Source: Lycium barbarum
Taxonomy: Eukaryota; Streptophyta; Magnoliopsida; Solanales; Solanaceae
Length of the DNA: 64,000 nucleotides
Reading direction: 5' to 3'
Assembly: GCF_019175385.1 (NCBI RefSeq)
Contig: NC_083344.1
Location: 28,832,231 to 28,896,230, forward strand
The notes below the pieces were generated by a model that ran no database searches, was not told where the DNA came from, and saw only the letters and a program-made list of their open reading frames with translations. A program made the position numbers and the translations under genes. How positions within the stretch are numbered: the first letter of the stretch is position 1; each line of letters begins with the position of its first letter. Of this stretch, positions 11,439 to 21,473 are shown piece after piece.

Positions 11439-12602
11439 GACGAGCCATTCTCTTATTTTTCAGAGTTCCCTTCTCTCCAAGTCCTGAAAACTCTAGAATA
11501 CTCTCCATATCATATTACCACAAATCCAAGAGGAATTAAGGAGTATGCACCAAGAAATTATTAGAATCAAGTTCAAGGATGTTCAATAGGGCTTGTGGAA
11601 ACCAAGAATCTCTTTGGTATTGAAGTAGGGTTTCTCTAAAGTGGAGTATATTCATCCAAAGCCCATTCCTATTTGATCAAAGGTGAGTTTCACATTTTAT
11701 TCATGTTATTAAGAATATTGAGTGGTGGAAAGACTTGGATTATGGATGAAAGTAGAGTATGAAGTTCAAATATGAAAATAGTGGAATTCTTGAATGGCAA
11801 CTTAACTTGAGTCATAGTTCTTTACATACCATGAGTGTAATTTTGTTGTGAATAATGCAAATGAGAATATATATGGTATTATGTCATAGTTTTGGTTATG
11901 GACGACATTGGAAGGGCATTGTAAGGATTGAATAATGTTGAACTTGATGAAGTTTATCGATTGTAGTATCGTGGGTGTTATTATCGACGTTTGGGAGTTG
12001 TCTATTATATAGAGAAGGTTGTTGAAACAAAGGAAACACTACCCAATTTGCGTTAGCCCTTAGTTGTTTTAGTTAAGGCCTAAGTATGTTCCCGGTTATC
12101 TAATCTTCATACGAATTCTCTTAAATGTAGAATCATCAGCTGGGAAGGAGAACGCTAGTTGTTGAGGAGACGTGAAGGTATGTAAGGCTAGTCCCTTCTT
12201 TTCTAAGGCATGATTCTCATAACATGATTTCTTCTATATTTTCATGATCTCCTTACATTCCGAAAGTTACAAATCTATGATCATTAAGAACTTCCCATGA
12301 GATATGGATAAGAGATGTGTTACGATAATGTCAATAATATTGATGATTCTATGTCCCGAGATTCTAATGCTTATGAAAAGATGCTATTATGAGATTAATG
12401 ATCTTGATGTATGATTTCTTTGGCTGTTATTCATCATTGATAGTTTCACCTCATAATGTTATTTCCTTCGAGGTGAGGCATGAGGACTATGACTGTTCCA
12501 TAAGATAATCGGAGGTTGCCGACCTTGCGTCACTCCGATAGAGTTATATCTTTGCCTCATGTTTCATTATTTCTTTATTGCGTTAGTATTATTCATGCCT
12601 TG

Positions 12603-12670
12603 CATACTTAGTACATTGTTCGTACTGACGTCCTTCTTCTTTTTGGACGCTGTCATCATGCCCACAGGTA
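12603..12670 (+). other. double-hairpin module in LTR C1
   Basis: Stem 1 is AGTAC (12610-12614) with GTACT (12622-12626). Stem 2 is CGTCC (12629-12633) with GGACG (12645-12649) around a pyrimidine loop. CATGCCCACAG|GTA follows. The module recurs in nearly all LTR families here. Confidence 0.7.
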
Positions 12671-13085
12671 GACAGGAAGATGGACCGGATTCTTAGGAAC
12701 CTGTTCAGTATATATATACAGGAGCACTCCACTACTCCAGAGTTGCAGATTTTAGGTATATTCTTTTGTGTACATATCGAGGGCATGGCGGGGTCCTGTC
12801 CCGTCCTTATATTCAGTACTCCAGTTAAAGGCTCGTAGATACATATGTATGGGTAGTAGAAGCTATGCAGTCTTATCAGTGTATATTCAGTATATCATTT
12901 TTGTAGCCTTGTAGGCCTATGCATATCGATATGTTTAACTTGGGTGATGTTGGCGATATTTCATAGTAGGTTTACTTTGAGAATTATGTTTGTTTGAGTC
13001 GAGTATGATAGCTAGAAGGATATATGGTGCGCGGTAGTCAGCTCCGGGTACCCGTCATGGCCCCCTAGTCGGGTTGTGAAAAAAG

Positions 13086-13097
13086 TAGTATCAGAGC
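13086..13097 (+). other. primer binding site after LTR C1
   Basis: TAGTATCAGAGC, one base from the initiator Met tRNA complement, four bases after the LTR end. Confidence 0.8.
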
Positions 13098-13246
13098 AGT
13101 TCCGTCCTAGGGTGTGTCTACGAGCCGTGTCCAGTAGAGTCTTATTTATGGGTTTGAAGCGCGCCACATTTATAAATAAGGGGATGCGGGGCATTTAGGA
13201 ATGATTGACCTTCCTTCTTGTCATAGATCGTGAGATAGAGCCATGA
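13098..13246 (+). other. C-type leader with conserved stem
   Basis: Matches the C2 leader at 39922-40085. CTTATTTAT (13141-13149) pairs with ATAAATAAG (13172-13180), while C2 has CTTGTTTAT/ATAAACAAG at the same place. The leader is interrupted by element D and resumes at 26685. Confidence 0.75.
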
Positions 13247-13251
13247 TATAA
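13247..13251. repeat. left target-site duplication of element D
   Basis: TATAA, identical to 26680-26684. The uninterrupted site is visible in the C2 leader near 40076. Confidence 0.85.
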
Positions 13252-14103
13252 TGATAAGACCCTACTAGGCACACCTCGCTTGACGGCTCACATTGAAGGG
13301 CATAACATGGGACTCAAATCCATTCAAGCTAGGAGGATGACCAAAGGAGCATTGGAGACCCATGGAGAGGCACACAAGCCCCATAAGAAGGCCTATGAAG
13401 TATGGAAAGCACCTTGGAGGGGAATGAAAGAAAAAGCTACAAGAAAGAAGGCCAACACTCAGAGTGGCTAGAGTCGCAAAGGGACAGAAATGCAATTGTG
13501 GCTAGTTGTGCAAAGGAGGGCCATAAATGCAAAAGGGTCACAATTGCAAGCTTGAGGATTGGATGATGACTATATGTGCAAGAGGAGCCTTTTTCGGATT
13601 TCAAGCCAACATCCAACTAGCCAAACAAGGCCCTTGCCTCATTAATGGAATTCTTGTAAAAACTAGCCTAACTCTTAAGTCTCTTAGCATATATACTAGA
13701 CTTAGGTTATTTTCATCTTTAGATTATGTTGAATGAAGAAACTCTTATGAGAGATTGTAGTTGATAGCTGTAGATTACTATAGATTGTTTGGTTGGTTAA
13801 CCAAGTGTTTCTTCCTAGTTGTGAAGTGAATTGCTTAATTCCATCGAATTCAATGTTGCTCATTTGTGGATTCATTTGAGTCGTTTGTTGATTCGAATTA
13901 CTAAGGTTCTAGGGTTTGTAAATCCGATTGGATGTGTTAGGGTTTAATATACCCTTTCTAGTCCATAAATTTCTTGCTCTTTGGTAAAGTATCTATCCTC
14001 TATTCTCCTTAATCCCCAATTCTTAAACTATCTTTGTTTTCCTTTATTTTGATTTTCTTGTTCTTTTGTCATTCTTAGAGTTTCCTTAGGTTGAATCTTA
14101 TAA
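13252..14103 (+). repeat. 5' LTR of element D
   Basis: 852 bp. It starts TGATAAGACCC and ends CTTATAA. Combining the better-preserved end of each copy gives seven-base terminal inverted repeats TGATAAG...CTTATCA. It matches 25853-26679 with scattered substitutions and an indel of about 25 bp. Confidence 0.85.
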
Positions 14104-14532
14104 GAGGAGCCATAATAGAGGAGCCAACTTGAATCGGGACATCTCTAAATCGATAAGGCTAAAGACTTATAATAGTCTTGAAGAGGCATTCCATGATGCA
14201 TCCAAGGTTGAAGTGGATATAAAAGAAGAGGGGTCTTACAAAGATAAAAGCAAATCATCTTCAACTTGGAACCAAGGGAAAGAGAAGTGGAAGACGTTCA
14301 CTTGGGAGAAGCCCAAGATCATTACTCCCAATCCTCAAGCTAAGATTGATGATAGGATAAAGGAGGTAACAACTCTAAACCCAACTATAATCGTTCTTCT
14401 ATCCTCCAATGCTTTAAGTTCCAAGGAAGAGGGCACTATGCAAGTGAGTGTCCCAATCGGAGGACTATCACTATTTTGAGAGATGGGTACCTGACCGATG
14501 ATGAAAATGAGGGAGGGGTTGGAGATTAACAT
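14104..14532 (+). pseudogene. Gag C-terminal remnant of element D
   Basis: An open frame at 14129-14479 covers a lysine/tryptophan-rich stretch typical of the region before the Gag zinc knuckle (NQGKEKWKTFTWEKP). Around 14400-14480 a second frame shows a knuckle, CFKFQGRGHYASEC, where the second cysteine is phenylalanine, followed by PNRRTITILRDG. The nucleocapsid knuckle binds element RNA; this copy has a frameshift and lacks one zinc ligand. The matrix and capsid parts are absent, since the frame begins right after the LTR. The order Gag knuckle then protease fits gypsy elements. Confidence 0.75.
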
Positions 14533-15060
14533 GTGGGAGAAAGTAGTGAGTGTGATAGTGATTCAGAGGATGAAGTTGAATTGAGATATCAGGAGACTTT
14601 GAATCATGCTATTGTTGCTAGAAGGGCCACGGAAGCTCTAGCTAGGGAAGAGAGTAACCAACGGGATAACTTGTTTCATGCTAGGTGTAAGATTTTGGAC
14701 AAGGTTTGTTCCTTGATCATTGATGGTGGGAGTTGCACTAATGCGGTTATCTAATTCTTGGTTGAAAGTATGAAATTCCCCACAAGAAAACACCCTAGCC
14801 CCTACAAGCTTCAATGGTTCAATGAAAGTGGAGAAATGCGGGTGACCAAGCAAGCGATTATCCAATTGATCATTGGAAGATATGAGGATGAAATCTTATG
14901 TGATGTGGTGCCAATGCAAGCCTGTCATAGTTTGCTTGGAAGACCTTGGCAATTTGATGTGGATGCTTAACATGGTGGGCGGACCAACAAGTATTCTTTT
15001 GTGGTTAAATGTAAAAAGTATGTCCTTGCTCCATTGACTTCCCATGAAGAGCGTGAAGAC
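14533..15060 (+). pseudogene. aspartic protease region of element D
   Basis: One frame is interrupted by TAA at 14752-14754 and 14968-14970. It begins with an acidic linker (SDSEDEVELRYQE), then CSLIIDGGSCTNAV, the protease active-site motif in the DGGS form found in one group of plant gypsy elements. HPSPYKLQWFNESGEM, LCDVVPMQACH, LLGRPWQFD and KYVLAPLTSHEERED follow. These blocks belong to the pepsin-like protease that cleaves Gag-Pol. The two stops make it non-functional as it stands. In complete relatives reverse transcriptase follows within about 100-150 codons; here it does not. Confidence 0.85.
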
Positions 15061-16401
15061 TATAGAGTCATGAAAGAGCTACGTGAAAAGATGAAAAGGG
15101 AGAAAATAGTTGTTAGTGAAAAGGAGACCTTGGTTGCTCAAGGAAGACAAGGTTCGACCCAGGAGAAGAGTAAGAAGTGTATGGTCACTAGAGGAATGTT
15201 AGGAGGAGAGGAAAGGTGTGGTGAAGAGCAGGACTTGGTACCAAGTCAAGCTAACCCCTCTAACCTTTCTATTTCTTCTAGTTGTCTTGTTCCTTTTGTA
15301 GGTACTTACGTGGATGATCACCCCAAAGAGGACATGGACCCGAGTTTCCAAGTTCCTTTGGAGGGTGACGTTGTGCTACCCTCTTCCAAAGAGGAAGGCC
15401 AATACAAGGAACTTGACCAAATTGACAAAGGTGATGTGCTTCAACAAAGAGGTAACAAAGCTAACCTTTCGACTTTAGCAAATGTGGACCACTTTGTGCT
15501 TGATGAACAATTGAGTAGAGGTAAAGTTTTGACTTTTGTGGGAATTAGAGACCCTTTCTTAATTGATAATGTCTTGGAGAAAAGTGCTTACACAATAGTT
15601 GATCCTTTTTATGACTATATTGACTCTTCTTGCAAGAGTAAATTGTGTCCATCTAGTGGTGGCACTTGTGTTGATATTGATTCTTTTGAGAGTGAACTTG
15701 ATTATTTTGTATGTGATCTTGTGATTGGAATACTGTTTTCAAGGATGGTAATTTGTTTGATAATGATATAGTGGATGATTGTGAAATGCATGACCTTGTG
15801 TTTTGTGATGTTGAAATGAATCCATTCTTTGGAATCACAAAGTCACAAAAATTCCACTATGGTATGATGATCCATTTCTTGGTGAGAAAAACCTTCTCTT
15901 AAGGGATTTTTACTTGATTGCTAAAAGGGATTGTCTTGAAAAAGAGGGTAAAACTTGGCTACAAATTGCTAACCATCTCTTGTGTGATACCTTTCCTTAT
16001 GACCTCTTTGCTTATAAAACCCTTTGTATGTTGTTGCTTAAGCTTATGATGGGTTCGCAAGTGGTATGTGTAGACCATGACTTGAGGCATATCTTTGTTT
16101 ATGACCCCGGTGTAGTATCCTCTTGTTATGTCTTGGTAGTGAAACCATTGTTTGAGGAGACTTGTGTAGAGGGATGGGCTCTAGGTTGGAATGAACTTAC
16201 TTTACATATTACACTTAGTCAAAATGAAGGTAGAACTTTCTTAGGAAGTGAGTTATTTCTTGAATTTTGGGGAATTCACCTTGTTGAAATCCTATGTATG
16301 CACTCTCTATGCATGATTACTATTGATGTGTGGTTGTACCACAAATTTGTTAATCCTTGGCATGATTATGTGGTTATTATTATATGTTCTAACCCTCGAT
16401 C
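15061..16401 (+). pseudogene. unidentified coding-like region replacing RT-IN in element D
   Basis: About 440 codons, readable with two frameshifts. The protease frame runs to 15771, a second frame covers about 15725-15860, and a third about 15858-16401, where element E interrupts it. The first part is charged, with a lysine/glutamate-rich stretch (EKMKREKIVVSEKET). Later parts are rich in D, F, Y and C (VDPFYDYIDSS, FESELDYFVCDL), then more hydrophobic (YDLFAYKTLCMLLLKLMMG, CYVLVVKPLFEETC). I see no reverse transcriptase, RNase H, integrase or chromodomain motif. After E the frame resumes at 25764 and stops about 15 codons later. It may be an acquired sequence or extreme decay. I cannot assign a function. 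Confidence 0.5.
16397..16401. repeat. left target-site duplication of element E
   Basis: CGATC, identical to 25764-25768. Confidence 0.92.
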
Positions 16402-18785
16402 TGTTACATCCGACATTTTTGCATATTCAAAAAATTTGAGATAACTTGACTTGTAATGAATAAAGCTATATTTGGACCTTGCTTGGTATGAATGTGTCGG
16501 CTATGAATACATCAGTGTGGAATGTCGAAAGGAGGCCAAGGGCAAAATTGGAATTTTGGAAAAACTTGCCTCATTAAATACAAAATCTAGCCAATTGGAC
16601 TCAAAAAAAAAATAAGAAAGTGAGGCCCAACAAGGGAAGGCCCAACCGGCCATGTACACTTAGCCTAAGCCCATGGGATTAAATTTCCATGTGATGATAT
16701 ATTCATCCATATCCTAAGAACATTCAAGAGAAAACAAGAAAAATCAAGAGGAAAAAAAGAAAGAAGGCCTACGGCGAAGAAGAGAGAAAAGAAAGAAAAG
16801 AAAGAAAAAAATTTGGGGCCTAATCTTGGATTCAAAAATTCATTCCTTGTGAAATAACTACTAAGTGCAAAGTCCTCTACAACTTGGTACAATTAGTTTG
16901 GCAAGAGGACAACTTTTGTAACAAGTGAAGAACTTGGAGGAAAGGTAAGAATTTTATGCTTTTGACATGTTATGAGAGGTGTATGTATGTTGTAGTAAGT
17001 TGAAATGAATGAAAAACATGGAAATTTTGTGTGTTGAGATTTATGCATGTTGGCCGTGTACATGTATGTGTTGTAAGTATATGATGACTTGAATTCATGT
17101 GGTTATGGTGGAAATTGTATTAGAAATGAAGGTTGAATGAATTAGTGAAAGTTGGAAATTATAAGGTATGGCCGTGTGGTGCTATGTGTAGGATGGAATA
17201 TGAACTAAATTTCTCTAGTATGTTAATTGTGTTATTGTGAAATGAATGAAAGAATAATGGTTCTTGTTGTCATGGAAGAATAGTTGTTAAGTTGTTGTAG
17301 GAAATTATGCAAGTTTATTGTAACTTATGTAAATGTGGAAATGAAAGTAGTAAGAGGCAAATTATGGTTGGCATTGATGAAGTTGAAAGATAGAAGTATA
17401 TCATGAACATGTTTGCTAAAAGATTGGAAGTTGCGAGCGAATTATACTTTTGGTAGGAAACTTGTATATGGTGTATACCCTATGTATATCTTGTGAAAAT
17501 GGTATGATATGATTCCGAATGGTATTGTAATGACTTTGATTAGAATAAATGAGAGAATGTTGGTATTGATTTAGGAGCGTGAAGTCGAAATGAGGATTAT
17601 TGTATTATGTCGTAAATTAGACTAATGGTGTATATTATGAATTATGATAACTGTTGATGTTGTTGATATTGTTGTTGGTTGTTTGGAGCCGAGTTGAATC
17701 TCGGGGAGGCTATATGTATAGGGGAGGTGCTGCCCAAATTCTTATAGACAAGTATTGGTTAAGGTTAGAAATGTTAAGTCTCATGAATAGTAACTGGTAA
17801 ATGTGACCATTTGCAGTTTTTGAGCGAAACAGGAATCGAGTTTGGACGAGCGTAGGACGCAACCAAGGTATGTAAAGCCTGCCCCTTCCTTCTTAGGCAT
17901 GTTCTGAACATAATAGGCTCGGCCGCGAGCCTTAAGTACGACTCCGTTCCTCGGAATTCGAGACGGAAAACCGCTCCAATTCCTTCAGTACAATTGAAAC
18001 CATTTTCTTACAAGTTGCCTTTAAAGCGAACTTTTGTACGAAACTTCCCTAAACGGATTCGGAACACTTCCAAACGATTATGGATGACCTCATAAGGTCT
18101 ATTATCCGTAATTTACATATGTTGCCTCGAGTTGGTCCGAGGCGGGCCCACAAGGCCCGATATCTTCTGTATAACTTTAAACACTTCCGTTTTGTCCGAT
18201 TTTCTCAGAAAACATCTGGACTATTATTTTGGTTATGATATGACTATTTTTATGCAATTCTTACAAAATGACTTCTGAACATCTGAGAATCTGATTCTGA
18301 TAATCATCTGTCGTGCCTTCCCAAGTAGGATATAGGCGCATATTATGAATGCTATCCGAATACTCTGATTTGACTCGCCATTTAGCCTACTTCAGTTTGA
18401 TTGGGTTTGCATAATGATCCGTATGTATATGGTTTCTCACTAATCAGTTCGTGCATGTGCTATGATTCCTTTCACCAGATCCCGGGCCGGTTTATATCAT
18501 GCGGATGGGCCGTCGAGTCCCTTGTCGGGGGCCGGGTCCCATGTATGAATTCTGAAGTATGATGTGTCCGGTTCCGGGGTACTGTGGTATATGTCGCCCC
18601 GGTTACCGTGTATATGTTACGAAGTATGATGTGTCCGTTTTCCCGGCGTGTGATCTGTCCCCGGGGTTACCGTGGTTATGATATGATGTGTTATGTGACG
18701 GAGATGTTCGAAGGTGTGAAATCTTCTGAAATATGATATGTTGTGGCGCCAAAGGCAGGAGTGGCGACCACGTTCTTGTGCCCTA

Positions 18786-18965
18786 TTATGATTCTGTCTG
18801 TCTGATTGGATTTTGATTCTGTCTGTCCGTATGGATTATGATTCTGTCCGGTATCCTTCCGTCTGTCTGCCTGGACTACGACTCTGTCCGGTATATCTCT
18901 GTCTGTTCGTTGGATTACGATTCCGTTTGCTATATTTCTGTACTTCCGGTTCAGACTATGATTAT
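18786..18965. repeat. 39-41-bp repeats in the 5' LTR of E
   Basis: Four to five imperfect units of the type TGGACTACGACTCTGTCCGG followed by TATATCTCTG. Related 41-bp units recur inside the element at about 21970-22190 and in the 3' LTR at about 24963-25140. Confidence 0.8.
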
Positions 18966-18987
18966 GTTTGTTATGTTTCTGCTTTAC

Positions 18988-19050
18988 ATACTCGGTACAT
19001 TATTCGTACTGACCCCCGGTTCTTCGGGGGCTGCGCTACATGCCCGCAGG
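18988..19050 (+). other. double-hairpin module in LTR E (5' copy)
   Basis: Stem 1 is GTAC (18995-18998) with GTAC (19006-19009). Stem 2 is CCCCCG (19013-19018) with CGGGGG (19025-19030). CATGCCCGCAG|GTACAG follows. The 3' copy is at about 25165-25228, where one pair becomes T-G. Confidence 0.75.
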
Positions 19051-19590
19051 TACAGACGCACTTGGAGACACGCCGCCAGTCTAGGGCTCAGATTCTGCTA
19101 TTTTGGAGAGCTCATTTGATCCGGAGCGTGTACTTTTGGTATATATCTTCTGTCTTCTGTATATTCTGTATGTATGGCAACTCCGGGTACGGCGGGGCCC
19201 TATCCCGTCATATGACTTTGTATGTCTGTTAGAGGCCTGTAGATATGTTTGTGGGTTAGGGTCTTTCTGTACGGATGTGTGTGTATGTTGTGTTTGGGGC
19301 GACCCCATTCGCCGCGGCGGCCGGTCCGCATATGTTTATATGTGGCTTTGTTGGCCGGTGTGGCCTTTGTTGGTATTTTCTGTGCGCAGGGTTATTTTGG
19401 ATAGTCTGTAAAACAAAGGAAACTCTGCCAAAATATTTCTGGAAATTATCTAAATTTGAAATATAGCCTTGACGGCTTCTGCTTTATACTTGAATGCGTT
19501 TGATAACCTTTGAGATAGCATTGGATAGATGTGTTTGGGTGCCCAGATCGGGTACTAGTCACGGCCTACGGGGTTGGGTCGTGACAGAAG

Positions 19591-19602
19591 TGGTATTAGA
19601 GC
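19591..19602 (+). other. primer binding site of element E
   Basis: TGGTATTAGAGC, one C-to-T change from the initiator Met tRNA complement. H has the same variant at 59751. Confidence 0.85.
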
Positions 19603-19777
19603 GGTTAGTCCTCGGTATGTCTACAAGCCGTGTCTAGTAGAGTCTTGTTTATCGGTGTGTTGTGCACCACATCTATAAACAGGAGGCTACAGGGCATCTA
19701 GGATGTTACCTCTCTTTGAATCTTAGATCGTGCGATAGAACTGTATTAGTAGGATGATCCCCTCCTGACGATTTGTT
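19603..19777 (+). other. leader of element E with conserved stem
   Basis: CTTGTTTAT (19644-19652) pairs with ATAAACAGG (19675-19683), with a T-G pair near the base, around an inner GTG..CAC stem. The position and shape match the other leaders. Confidence 0.7.
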
Positions 19778-21244
19778 ATGTTTTCTGCGATGCCTCCAAA
19801 GAAGGCAACAGCCGCCCAGAAGGGTAAGTCTACAGCGGCAGGTGAGACCAGCCGAGCTCAGGTGACTACTAGGGCTCGTGCCCAGATTGAGCCAAATGTT
19901 GTGCCTTCGACGGCTAGTTCTGTTACGCCACCAGTATCGGAGGGACTTGGAGCAGCCGCAGCTGCAGCACAGGGGGCGGCTCCACCGCCAGCTCCAGCAG
20001 CACCAATACCTGTACCTCCGGCCCCCCAGTCAGGGGCGGAGGACAGGGCCATGCGAGATGCGGTTCAATTATTGACCACACTGATGACAGAGCAGGTTCG
20101 TAGGCATGGGTTTGGGGGTGGTCGTGCAGACAGATATGAAAGCTCCAAGGCTCGCGAGTTCTTGACATGTAATCCTCCAGAATTCTCCGGGACAAAACCC
20201 GAAGAGGACCCCCAGGAGTTTATTAGAAAGATGGAGAGCACGATACGGTTGATTAAGGCGTCGCCGACTGAGTCCGTTGAATTGGCCTCGTATCGGTTAT
20301 ATGAGGTAGCGGTGAACTGGTATGAGTCCTGGCAGCTATCCAGGGGTGACGATGCTGCCCCAGCAGTATGGGCCGAGTTTACTAAGGCCTTTCTTGATCA
20401 TTTTCTACCTCCAGAGCTACGGAGAGCCAGGGTTGATCGATTCTTGCATCTGAAACAGAACGGTAGGAGTGTTCGAGAGTATAGCCTAGAGTTCGACTCG
20501 TTGGCTAGGTATGCACCAGCTATAGTAGCCGAGATGGCCGATAGGGTGCACCGGTATGTGATGGGGCTAGACCCTTATTTGATCGATGGTTGCCTGGCGG
20601 TGGCTTCTCAGCCAGGGATGCATATTGCCCGGGTGCAGGCGCACGCCCAGGGCATGGAGGACCGGCGTAGGGAACGTCGGCCTGATAGGGGCCATGACGG
20701 GAGCCGGCCTAAGAGAGCTAGATCGGCCGGGTACCCAGGGGGATTTCAGAGTGAGTTTTCTCAGCGGCAGGGTAACAGGTATTCGTCCCAGCCAGCACAC
20801 AGTACGCCCCCGTAGTTCTTGGGACAGGACTCCATGGCTTCGAGTTCGCAGGTAAATAGGAGTTTCAGTCAGATGGGACCATCCATACCTCGATGCCCTT
20901 ATTGCAGGAGGCGTCACCCTGGTGAGTGTTATCGCGCCACTGGTGCCTGCTTTTCTTGTGGCCAACAAGGCCATACGATGAGGGAGTGTCCGTATAGGGG
21001 TGGTCCAGGTGGTTCAGCCCAGCTTACCGGGTCAGTTGCTGGCTCGGCTTCTCCTTCGGCAGCCATACGCCCCACAGGGCGGGGAGCACCAGCACCAGCG
21101 CCAGCGCCAGCGAGTCGTGGCCGAGGTCGAGGCGCAGCTTCTGGTTACAGCGGTCCTTCGAACCGCGTATTTGCTTTGACCGGCCGGCAGGACCCAGGAG
21201 CGTCTTCAAGTGCACACCCAGGTATGTTAGTGATCTTTTCTTGA
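19778..21244 (+). pseudogene. gag: gag of element E (one in-frame stop)
   Basis: The structural protein that packages element RNA in virus-like particles. One frame runs 19778-21244 with a single TAG at 20813-20815. It starts MFSAMPPKKATAAQKGK; an ATG at 19790 would also serve. An alanine/proline-rich stretch (about residues 40-90) is followed by the capsid retrotransposon-gag region (about 115-260, with NWYESWQLSRGDD and SLARYAP) and a basic linker. After the stop come two zinc motifs, CPYCRRRHPGEC and [14 protein letters not shown]. It ends where protease would begin; decayed protease bases continue to about 21300. The stop replaces a glutamine kept in relatives, which suggests a C-to-T mutation. 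Whether the whole protein is made is unknown. Confidence 0.9.
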
Positions 21245-21473
21245 GGGATATGTGTATGGATGGGTATATACTCTATTACATTATGTGACTTTCTTTTCTA
21301 GGCATTAGTAAGAGTAAGGTAATTTTCAACCTAATAGATACTAAGGATTCGAAAGGGGCGATATGATAATTGTATGGTTTAGCCCGGGTTGGGACCCACT
21401 ATGAGAATTTTACGAAAACCTACTAAGATCCCGATCTGCCCTAAATTACATGACGAAGGTCGTGCGGGGCAGT

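Larger units (their letters stand above)
10999..13081 (+). repeat. LTR C1 (C family)
   Basis: It starts TGTTACACCTC and ends GGTTGTGAAA, where the usual TGACA has one change. 2083 bp. A polypurine tract precedes it and a primer site follows, so it is the 3' LTR of K and also the 5' LTR of the leader at 13082. It contains a palindrome cluster and TATA box (11284-11438), splice-like sites after 11682 and 12177 with an AG at 12130, and the double hairpin (12603-12670). It matches 44391-46236 and 55480-56513. Confidence 0.85.
16402..19586 (+). repeat. 5' LTR of element E
   Basis: It starts TGTTACATCCG and ends GGGTCGTGACA. Splice-like sites: AAAG|GTAAGA after 16944, TTTGCAG ending 16-base-scale motif at 17816, and CAAG|GTATGTAAAG after 17867, which bound a 51-base putative exon. 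GCAG|GTACAG is at 19049. Imperfect 39-41-bp repeats fill 18786-18965. The double hairpin is at 18988-19050. Apparent open frames at 18813-19411 follow the repeats and are not judged coding. Confidence 0.9.

Noticed and set aside
18813..19411. Overlapping open frames of 93-139 codons in the E LTR, repeated at 25008-25588
   Set aside because: They follow 39-41-bp repeats and the double hairpin, occur in both LTR copies in several frames at once, and show no domain; they are by-products of repeat length.
20813..20815. Programmed stop-codon readthrough in gag of E
   Set aside because: The stop is at a different residue from that in H and absent at that place in G, so independent C-to-T mutations explain it better.
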